Of a stretch of DNA of 64,000 nt, positions 57,739-64,000 are shown piece by piece. The position numbers and the translations under genes were made by a program. Under the pieces are notes generated by a model, which searched no databases, was not told the origin of the DNA, and saw nothing but the letters and a program-made list of their open reading frames with translations. How positions within the stretch are numbered: the first letter of the stretch is position 1; each line of letters begins with the position of its first letter. The DNA comes from Aeromicrobium erythreum (lineage in GTDB: Bacteria; Actinomycetota; Actinomycetes; Propionibacteriales; Nocardioidaceae). The stretch spans positions 1,860,001 through 1,924,000 of the forward strand of contig NZ_CP011502.1 of assembly GCF_001509405.1 (NCBI RefSeq). Reading direction: 5' to 3'.

Positions 57739-58052
57739 TGAACCGCACGAGGCCCCTGCCCGAACGGTCCAGGTCCACAACCTTCCGCGCTGCCCTGTGG
57801 CCGGGCCTCCTTGTCGGCCCGGTCCTCAGCTGCGGCACCCTGGCGTTGCTCGACGTCTTGGATCCAGACCAAGGCATCCCCTACCGTGCCGCGCTGCTGT
57901 GCAGCGCGGCAGTTCCTGCCGCCTTCGCCCTCGTCGGTCTCCCCACTCGATACCGCGATGCAGCCGCAGGAGCTGCGGCTGGCTTCCTCGCGTCCGGTCT
58001 GCTGCTGGGACTGTTGTTCCTCGGCCTCGATCACCTCTACGGGAGCTTCTAG
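57738..58052 (+). CDS. Small membrane protein, function unknown
   Basis: A 104-residue protein with three predicted membrane helices: about 20-38 (LWPGLLVGPVLSCGTLALLD), 52-66 and 75-96 (AAAGAAAGFLASGLLLGLLF). I do not recognise a family. The ATG overlaps the corA stop, so it is probably translated with corA. It lies between corA and a decayed copy of the corA 3' end, so it may have arrived or been duplicated together with that fragment. Confidence 0.6.
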   Translation: MNRTRPLPERSRSTTFRAALWPGLLVGPVLSCGTLALLDVLDPDQGIPYRAALLCSAAVPAAFALVGLPTRYRDAAAGAAAGFLASGLLLGLLFLGLDHLYGSF

Positions 58053-58106
58053 GAAAGGGAGTGGGGCAAGGCGGTCCGCCGGGCGCCGGCAGGAGCCCAC
58101 ACCGAC

Positions 58107-58220
58107 GTCCGTTACGTGCCCCAGCTCTCGTGGCACCTCGGCTACCCGATCTGCCTGGCCGTGATCGGCAGCCTCTGCCTCTACGTCTACTGGCGCTTCA
58201 GGCGGTCGGGGTGGCTGTAA
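58107..58220 (+). pseudogene. Duplicated 3' fragment of corA
   Basis: 38 codons ending in TAA translate to VRYVPQLSWHLGYPICLAVI and then GSLCLYVYWRFRRSGWL. This matches the last 38 codons of corA at about 31 of 38 residues, with further silent differences. It has no start, no GMN motif and no upstream domain. It is the remnant of a second corA-like gene or of a tandem duplication whose middle was replaced by the small gene at 57738. Confidence 0.85.
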
Positions 58221-58277
58221 ACCGCCATCAACGGCGACATCGTGACGACGTGACACCCGTTTCCCGGGCGGGAACCG

Positions 58278-58715
58278 TCACAGAGGCCGCAGGACAACAG
58301 GGCCGAGCGAGGTCAATGGGCGCAGCGAGGCGAGCAGCTGCTCGTGCAGGTCGCCGGCAGCCCTGACGGTGACCGAGGTCCCCTCGTCGCACACCGAGGC
58401 CAGCTCCGCGCTCCGCGCGTCCCAGACGTCTGAGGAGTACGCGAAGGGTGCCAGGAGCTCATAGGCCTCCCACTGGGCGGCGTCCTGGGCGTCCCGCCAC
58501 CCCGTGGAGGCGTATCCACGGGACTCCGGCGACAGCACCTGGGCCGCGTGTCGCACGGCGACCGGCCAGTCGCGCGCAACGTCCCAGGGGACGTCGGTCT
58601 GGAAGCGGTCGGCCATCGGCCGGACGACGCGAAGGACGGCCCTGACGACATCGGCTCGCGCGTCGTCGGAGAGCCCGGCGGTCTCGACCGCCCACTCGTC
58701 GCGTCGCCGTAGCAT
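58278..58715 (-). CDS. Hypothetical protein
   Basis: A 145-residue soluble protein (MLRRRDEWAVETAGLSDDAR at the N-terminus, with DVWDARSAELASVCDEGTSV further on). I recognise no family or catalytic motif. The ATG at 58715 has minus-strand TAGCCT 7 nt upstream, the same leaderless arrangement as many genes here. The same frame runs upstream through the SDR remnant, but that is accidental. It appears to be an intact chromosomal gene next to the island boundary. Confidence 0.6.
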   Translation of the reverse strand: MLRRRDEWAVETAGLSDDARADVVRAVLRVVRPMADRFQTDVPWDVARDWPVAVRHAAQVLSPESRGYASTGWRDAQDAAQWEAYELLAPFAYSSDVWDARSAELASVCDEGTSVTVRAAGDLHEQLLASLRPLTSLGPVVLRPL

Positions 58716-58744
58716 GCGCCGCAGGCTATCGAAGGTGCACGCCC

Positions 58745-59205
58745 TCAGTCGCCCTTCGGGTCCAGCGTCGGGCGGACTGAGATGGTCTCGAACTGCGCCT
58801 CGGGCGGGGCGTCGACGGCGACGCGCACCGCTGCGGCGATGGTGGCCGGCTGGATCATCCGTTCCGGGTGCCCGCCGTCGCCGCGCTCCAGCACCTGACG
58901 GCCCATCGCCGTGTCGACGATGCCCGGATGCACCGACACGACGCGCGCCGTGCTCACGCTCCTCCTCGCGCAGGCAGTCGGCGAAGGTGCGCAGCGCGAA
59001 CTTGCTGCCCGAGTACACCGCGTTGCCGGGCGTCGAGAACAGCCCGGCGCCGGAGTTCACGAGCACGACCGTCGCTCCCCCGTCGCGCAGCGTGGGCAGC
59101 AGCCGCGACGTCAGGTGGGCGACGCCGAAGACGTTGACCTCGAACACCGAGCGCCAGTCCTCGCGCGTCACCTCGCCAACCGTGGCGTCGGCGACCGTTA
59201 ACACG
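58745..59205 (-). pseudogene. Short-chain dehydrogenase remnant, 5'-truncated and frameshifted
   Basis: The minus strand codes for an SDR core: DWRSVFEVNVFGVAHLTSRL, VLVNSGAGLFSTPGNAVYSG with YSGSK holding the catalytic Tyr and Lys, then a break, then ARVVSVHPGIVDTAMGRQVL to the stop at 58745. The two parts are in different frames; one base is missing in a GC run near 58941-58950. The Rossmann glycine motif and everything before VLTVADATVGEV are absent: homology stops at about 59205, where the low-GC island begins. Confidence 0.85.
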
Positions 59206-59371
59206 TCATGACGCGGCGGTGAGCTTCTCGCAGGTCGTCGGTACACGCCGTGGGATTTAGTCGCGCACGAACAATCGCAAGCACATCAACACGGGGCGTG
59301 GCGAGAATGTTCGTCCGAGGGTGGGTGCCCGACGGTCGGAGACGCTCAAAGACGATCCGATAGGACGATTT

Positions 59372-61723
59372 TCAGCGATCGAAGATCGCACTGACCTCCC
59401 TATCGTCAGATTGATCTCCCCTATCCCTCCACTCTTCGGCCCGGTGTTCGGCAATCTCATCCGCACGCCCGGCCAACTCGGTCTGAATGCTTTCGAAGAG
59501 CCCTTCGTCGTAGCGCACGCCAAGGAACTCCGCTAGCTCTCGGGCTTGCTCCAGTTCGTCTAGATCGAGATATTCCAGCGAGTTGTCGAGCAGATCGTTA
59601 AACCATGACTCGAACTCCCATGAGTGACGTCCTAGGTAGTCGCTCCCATTGGCGTCCTCCGCTGACAACCGGTTGAGCAGGTCCCACTTTTCTGCGCTGG
59701 GTGGCAACTCGTCTAACAGATCGCGGGCCGCCGTCCAGACCCCTTCTGGCACTGACTCTTTACCTACTGCTTCAAGAAGATCAACAACTTCAGCACAGGC
59801 GAGCTCGTCAAAGTCTTCCGTGCTCTTCGCCCACCGCTCTGCTTCAGCGGTCGTGAGCTCGTTGAGCGCGGTAGAGAGCGACTCCCGACAAACTGCGGAG
59901 ACAGAAGCGGCACGTTGCAGAGCGAGCAGACGGACCGCGGGACTTGAGTACGACCAACCCACCCTCGACTGAAGCCCAACGAACCTCAATCCAAAGTTCG
60001 GAGCGGGACGATCAAAAAGTTTGAGGAGTGCGTCGCCGACGAGTCGATCAAAATTGTCGATTTCGCCGGGCCTCAGGCGATCTCGGACACTGTCGAGGAC
60101 CCACACTGCCTGCTCGAAGTACGAAAGCGACCCGATCAACGCAGTCCTACGCGATTGCTCTTCGACAAGAAGTCCGGCAACGAAATCCGCAATCGAAGGG
60201 TTGCGCAGTCGAACTAGTAGCTCTCCGGTACCTGCGCCGTCCCGGCTAGTAGCGATAAAGGAGTCATCAAGGACCCTCAACATTCGCTCGAGGTCCCCTG
60301 GTCGACTCGCATCGCATAATTCGCTTGACGCGGCCGCGTTGATCAACTCGTAGGCGACGCTTTCAGAAACGGCTCCAGGAAGGCAAGCGAGTAGCATCAC
60401 GAGCGCTTGCCCCTTCGACTCGACCTGCGACTCGAAAGGTGCTCGCCAAACCGAGTCCGGATTGTCAAAGACAGCCTTGATGTAAGCGGCGAAATCTGCT
60501 GGTACCCCCGCTCGAAGGCTCGGGTCCGTGTAGGTGGCGAACTCGATGAGCCGAGGATTGTAGTTCGGGTGGTCAATCAGTCGAAGATACGCCTGGCCCT
60601 CACGTAATTGGGTGAGCGCCTCAGAGTCGTGGAGGTGAGGTGAGTGAAAGATGTGGTTGTAAAGGATCCGGGCTCGTTCGACTCGCGTGTACTCGTCCAA
60701 CTCGATGATCAGCCGGTCGAGGTGAACGTCGACGCGTTCAAGTTCCTCATAGTCAGCCAGCGCCTGTCGAAGGATGTACTCCCGGGTCGTCATCACGAAC
60801 AGTGAATTCTCATTCTGCCGACAAGAACGTATGAACGACGCCAATCTCTTGTCTTCGTTCTTGTCCAACCGGTTGCTGAGAAAGTTGCTACCTAGGAAAT
60901 CGTCGTAGTAGAAAATCTGCTTCTTCTCGCGATCGAGAACTCTATGCGCCTCATCGATGTCTGCCGACACCAAAACTGGCTCGAAGCCTCTACTGGCGGC
61001 CTGGGCAACGAGCAACCGCGCAATGGTTGTCTTTCCAACACCTGGGGGCCCACTGATGACAAGAACCTTGTTCGCATCAAGCATCTCCGACGCTCGATGG
61101 AACACGCCTGTCTCCACGTACCGAGACATCGTGGCTTCAACTTCAGACGCCAACTCGCGACTCCGTTCCCAGATACCCGCATGCAGTTGGGCGCTTAACT
61201 GACCGGCACCCGCGATCCAGAGCTTGACGTGCCCCCTCTCAACATCGGGGTTCCGGTTGAGGGCCAACTCAATGTCCTCTCGACCCCAGATGTCGCTCTC
61301 GCTCTTGATCCACGGCGACAACTTTGACTTCAGTTCAGCCTTGTTCGCGCTAGTCAACGACATCGTCGTCCAAAACTCGTAGTGTTTCGGCCTGGAAGAC
61401 AACACATCGAGCTTCTTCTTCTCGTCGTTCGCCGAGGACCTCAACTGCGGGAACGTGCTGCCGAGCATGTGCTTGCACTGGACCACTTCAAGTCCCGCGG
61501 GACCAAGGCGACGTACGTCAACGCCTCGATCGCGGCCGCGAGCGAACACCTCCCACCGCACGTTGCCATCCCTCTCTGCCTGGAGGATGGCGCAAACGAG
61601 GAGTTCAAAGTCGTGATCTGAGAGCATTGAGTAACTTCGCACGAAGTCGACTGTAGAGAGTCTGGGGATCTCTCGGTCCTGTCGTTCACGCGCACTCTCC
61701 CCCAAAGGCACCAGACTCGGCAT
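59372..61723 (-). CDS. Restriction-endonuclease-like/STAND (nSTAND3-type) NTPase, candidate defence protein
   Basis: A 783-residue protein. The N-terminal domain (about 30-130) resembles Mrr-type PD-(D/E)XK nucleases: DHDFELLVCAILQAERDG, GRDRGVDVRRLG and LEVVQCKHM supply the D...QxK set. The NTPase (about 200-420) has VLVISGPPGVGKTTIARLLV (Walker A) and KKQIFYYDDFLGSNF (Walker B). YYDDFLG is typical of nSTAND3. A long helical C-terminal region (about 430-783) could be the sensor. Such nuclease-STAND fusions are known or suspected anti-phage systems. The ATG at 61723 is chosen; the frame is open to 61912. Confidence 0.85.
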   Translation of the reverse strand: MPSLVPLGESARERQDREIPRLSTVDFVRSYSMLSDHDFELLVCAILQAERDGNVRWEVFARGRDRGVDVRRLGPAGLEVVQCKHMLGSTFPQLRSSANDEKKKLDVLSSRPKHYEFWTTMSLTSANKAELKSKLSPWIKSESDIWGREDIELALNRNPDVERGHVKLWIAGAGQLSAQLHAGIWERSRELASEVEATMSRYVETGVFHRASEMLDANKVLVISGPPGVGKTTIARLLVAQAASRGFEPVLVSADIDEAHRVLDREKKQIFYYDDFLGSNFLSNRLDKNEDKRLASFIRSCRQNENSLFVMTTREYILRQALADYEELERVDVHLDRLIIELDEYTRVERARILYNHIFHSPHLHDSEALTQLREGQAYLRLIDHPNYNPRLIEFATYTDPSLRAGVPADFAAYIKAVFDNPDSVWRAPFESQVESKGQALVMLLACLPGAVSESVAYELINAAASSELCDASRPGDLERMLRVLDDSFIATSRDGAGTGELLVRLRNPSIADFVAGLLVEEQSRRTALIGSLSYFEQAVWVLDSVRDRLRPGEIDNFDRLVGDALLKLFDRPAPNFGLRFVGLQSRVGWSYSSPAVRLLALQRAASVSAVCRESLSTALNELTTAEAERWAKSTEDFDELACAEVVDLLEAVGKESVPEGVWTAARDLLDELPPSAEKWDLLNRLSAEDANGSDYLGRHSWEFESWFNDLLDNSLEYLDLDELEQARELAEFLGVRYDEGLFESIQTELAGRADEIAEHRAEEWRDRGDQSDDREVSAIFDR

Positions 61724-61812
61724 TGCTCGTTCGCGGGCGTTGAAGGGTCGCCAGCGGGCAACTCTCCCTACACTGAGCGTGCCGATGTCCACAGGCGCGG
61801 GGACGAAGACTG

Positions 61813-62406
61813 ATGACGAGTACGAAGCAGTCCGCACTACTTGCTGCCACGAGCACTTTGCTTGGGGCCGCCCTCGGCGTTGGGGCGACACTCTTCGTCG
61901 GCCAGGTGTCAATCTCTGCCGATCGTGATCGCGAAGTTCGCGAGTCTCGACACGCGGCGTACACCGCGCTCGCTGCGACGCTGCCCAAGTACATCGACGA
62001 GTCAGTGAAATTCTATGAAACCCGCGATCAGCATTGCCAGTTCGAAGTCACCGTGAAGGGAAAATCTGGGCCTACGTGCATGATGTACGTACTTACTGGC
62101 GACTTCATGACAGCGCGAAGTGCCTGGCTGGACGCGGTGACTGCGGTCCGCATTTTTGGGAGCGATGACGCGGTGAAGGCGATCAATCGACTCGATGAAT
62201 TGATGGACAGCGGAAACACGCGCTACGCGAGGCCCTGGGGTGCATACGTTGACGAGATGTTCAAGGAACCGTCAGCCGAGGAGGAAGAGGACGTAACAGA
62301 GGTCCAAGATGAAGCTAGCGAGTTGATGCAGGACTTCGACCTTCTCACCTGTGTCGAATTGAACGGCAATCTCAGCCGGAGCCAGTGCGCTGAACGGTTC
62401 GGATAA
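61813..62406 (+). CDS. Membrane-anchored hypothetical protein, divergent from the STAND gene
   Basis: A 197-residue protein with one N-terminal membrane helix (about 7-31, LLAATSTLLGAALGVGATLF) followed by DRDREVRESRHAAYTALAAT, likely a cytoplasmic or periplasmic helical domain, and an acidic stretch EEEEDVTEV before the C-terminus. It contains four cysteines in pairs (C around QHCQ and PTCMM, then LLTCVE and SQCAE). No family was recognised. It starts 90 nt from the STAND gene on the opposite strand, so the two may share regulation and could work together. Confidence 0.65.
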   Translation: MTSTKQSALLAATSTLLGAALGVGATLFVGQVSISADRDREVRESRHAAYTALAATLPKYIDESVKFYETRDQHCQFEVTVKGKSGPTCMMYVLTGDFMTARSAWLDAVTAVRIFGSDDAVKAINRLDELMDSGNTRYARPWGAYVDEMFKEPSAEEEEDVTEVQDEASELMQDFDLLTCVELNGNLSRSQCAERFG

Positions 62407-62691
62407 GACCACTCCGGTCCGCTAGCGCGGCAACCCGAACCTCCCGTCAGCGAGCCTCCGAGCTTGAGATACCGCGCACCCTCAAAGGTACTTCCGTGAG
62501 TACGAGCGGCTACCTGTGTCGCGTGTTTGTGCACGACGCGAAGACTCCAGTAACGGGAAGTCCGACCAAGATCATTGGGGTCATCCACAGGTCCATTTCG
62601 CGTCCCCCTCGCCGTGACGACGGCGGTCGCGGTGGAACCAAGAAGAACCGCCCCGCGCTGGTCCCCTCGATTTGGATCGCCTCCGCACGGT

Positions 62692-64000
62692 TCAGGTGGG
62701 ATGGAGGAACTGTCCTGCGTCATCGATAGTCCTTGGTTCCTGGCGGCCGACCCTATGGGTGAGCAACTCGTTGAGGGCCACATCCAGCTCGAAGACGATC
62801 TTCTGCTCTATGGGAAGACGTCCGGGGTAGACCATCCACCGTCCGATGGCGACGAGCAGGCGACATCGCTCAGCCGAGGTGCTCTCAACCCTCATCTCGC
62901 TGACCGTCTTCCCGGTCTCGTCAATGACGTACGTGCGATCCGCAGGTAGTTCGTGCGCGGACTTCAGCGCCTTTTTCGCCCGCCGCAGGGACTGGAAGAC
63001 CCGTTCCTCTTCCTCGTCCTCTAGGTCGTCCAGAAGAGCCGCTTGGACGGCCTCCAGATCTACCTCAGCGCGCGTGATGGCCTCTGCCTTGGTGCTGGTC
63101 GAGTCGGACCACCTTCCTGCCACGACCGAGCGGTCGCCGTAGAGGTCGAGGAAAGTCTGCTCGATGTACGAGTCGGCGGCAGAGACCTGGACCGAGGCGG
63201 CTGGCGTGCCCCGTTCATGCTTGGCTCGACCGCACTTGTAGCCGTTGTTGTTCGGCCTCGACGGACCACCGTTGCTCCGGTAGAGCCTGAAGCCACACTC
63301 CGAGCACGTGAGTGCGGGACCGTAGCCCTCCTGGCGGCTCCACGATCGCTTCTCCGGGCGCTTCATGTAGTCGCGGAGCTCGCTCCACTCGGCCATCGTG
63401 AGCAGGGCCGCTTCGGGGTCCACCTGGGGCACGCCGTGACTGTTCACCACCCCGTCCCCGCTCGGGGTCATGCCGGCGAGCCGGGCGTTGCGGAGCAGCA
63501 CCGAGAAGCCCGCCTCCTTGATCGGGAGATCCTCGACAACCCTCGCCTGGGGCTCGCCGCCCATCACGCGACGGATCGCGTCTCGAAGGATCGCCGCGGG
63601 CGACTGCTCGCCTCGACCGGGAGCATCCCAGTCGGGCCGGATCACCAGGCCACGACCGTTCGGGTTGTCGACGGACTTGAAGCCGAAGGGGGCAGCGCCC
63701 ACCGCGTGCCGACCCTCGTTGGCGAACGCGACCAGGGACTCCCGACGACGCTCTCCGGTGATGTTTGGTTCGAGCTCAGCGATGGCCGCGAGCACAACGA
63801 GGATGAACTTGCCGATCGGTCCCGACGTGTCGATGTTCTGCTCGATGGAGACGATCGAGGCTCCGGCTTCCTCGATGTGCTCCACGAGGTCGAGCAGGTC
63901 CCGCACGTTCCGGGCGGCTCGGTCGATCTTGGTGACGAGCACGCGGTCGCCCGGGCGCAGGTCGCCGAGCAAGCGCTTGCCTGCCGGTCGAGCGCCGAAC
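62692..64000 (-). CDS. Large serine recombinase (integrase), 5' end outside the window
   Basis: The visible 435 codons begin FGARPAGKRLLGDLRPGDRV and continue with LVTKIDRAARNVRDLLDLVE, IDTSGPIGKFILVVLAAIAE and GERRRESLVAFANEGRHAVG, the resolvase core after the catalytic serine. A recombinase domain follows. The zinc ribbon has LTCSECGFRLYRSNGG and GYKCGRA, then a coiled coil around residues 320-350 ends the chain. Such enzymes integrate phages and integrative elements at att sites. The catalytic Ser lies beyond position 64000. Confidence 0.92.
   Translation of the reverse strand, partial: FGARPAGKRLLGDLRPGDRVLVTKIDRAARNVRDLLDLVEHIEEAGASIVSIEQNIDTSGPIGKFILVVLAAIAELEPNITGERRRESLVAFANEGRHAVGAAPFGFKSVDNPNGRGLVIRPDWDAPGRGEQSPAAILRDAIRRVMGGEPQARVVEDLPIKEAGFSVLLRNARLAGMTPSGDGVVNSHGVPQVDPEAALLTMAEWSELRDYMKRPEKRSWSRQEGYGPALTCSECGFRLYRSNGGPSRPNNNGYKCGRAKHERGTPAASVQVSAADSYIEQTFLDLYGDRSVVAGRWSDSTSTKAEAITRAEVDLEAVQAALLDDLEDEEEERVFQSLRRAKKALKSAHELPADRTYVIDETGKTVSEMRVESTSAERCRLLVAIGRWMVYPGRLPIEQKIVFELDVALNELLTHRVGRQEPRTIDDAGQFLHPT

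Larger units (their letters stand above)
59206..64000. mobile_element. Integrated genomic island (left part; continues past the window)
   Basis: Homology to the SDR gene stops abruptly near 59205. From there to about 62700 the DNA is visibly richer in A and T than the rest of the window, with different codon use. A large serine recombinase gene runs off the right edge. Cargo seen is a REase-STAND NTPase and a divergent membrane-anchored protein. 62407-62691 holds no gene I can support. The right end and the att sites are not visible. Confidence 0.72.

Noticed and set aside
58278-59246. One 322-residue minus-strand protein spanning the SDR remnant and the downstream gene
   Set aside because: The frame joins the SDR N-part to the hypothetical protein only because of the frameshift. 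The true SDR C-terminus lies in another frame and the downstream gene has its own leaderless start at 58715.
59206-59371. A tRNA gene as integration target at the left island edge
   Set aside because: No cloverleaf or CCA/T-loop consensus (GGTTCGAATCC-like) can be seen; the edge falls in a protein gene.
62407-62691. A small gene between the membrane-anchored protein and the recombinase (both strands have open frames)
   Set aside because: The minus-strand frame runs into the antisense of the 61813-62406 gene and the plus-strand one has no clear start or family. Neither shows typical codon use.

Overview
The window is high-GC actinobacterial chromosome. It carries a Pup-proteasome system, mycothiol synthesis (mshC), RbpA, adjacent Lnt and Ppm1-type genes, and the helY-tatC-tatA-pafC-pafB-pafA block known from mycobacteria and relatives. 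The mix suggests a Nocardioidaceae-like organism (for example the Aeromicrobium/Nocardioides group), but this is inferred from gene content, not from a search. I saw no rRNA or tRNA gene and no CRISPR array. A striking general property is that over twenty genes have a TANNNT-type -10 box ending 6-7 nt before the start codon, so much of this region is probably transcribed as leaderless mRNA.

Layout. 1-8400: small accessory genes (a DMT exporter with a divergent Lrp/AsnC regulator, a PRISE-type reductase, a hydrolase, a condensation-domain/GNAT fusion, and a UvrA2-type ATPase translationally coupled to an EamA exporter). 8400-9085: a composite inverted-repeat element. 9130-18304: transporters, hydrolases, an XRE-MurA fusion with a palindromic operator in its own promoter, and a GDPD-MFS pair. 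18317-23900: rbpA behind a SigR-type promoter, then ppm1-lnt, an M24 peptidase and a secreted M28 peptidase, followed by a cluster of perfect palindromes. 24086-46642: a 5'-3' exonuclease, helY, dagK, tatC, tatA, pafC, pafB, an FKBP lipoprotein and pafA; two unrelated genes; prcA, prcB and pup; a second copy of the composite repeat; dop; a glycosyltransferase and a GNAT; arc/mpa, trmI and a site-2 protease. 46680-58715: HAD, MFS, metH with a structured leader, PAC2, DUF2786, mshC, an FHA pair, corA with a duplicated corA 3' fragment, and unknown small genes.

59206-64000: a foreign island of visibly lower GC. Its left edge coincides with the broken 5' end of a short-chain dehydrogenase pseudogene. 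It carries a restriction-endonuclease/STAND NTPase (a candidate anti-phage gene), a divergent membrane-anchored protein, and a large serine recombinase that runs off the right end.

How the genes work together. Pup is deamidated by Dop, ligated to targets by PafA, recognised by the ARC ATPase and degraded by PrcA/PrcB; PafB/PafC are DNA-damage regulators and TatA/TatC export folded proteins. The most unusual material is the pair of ~700-bp composite palindromic repeats (one wedged between pup and dop) and the STAND-bearing recombinase island.
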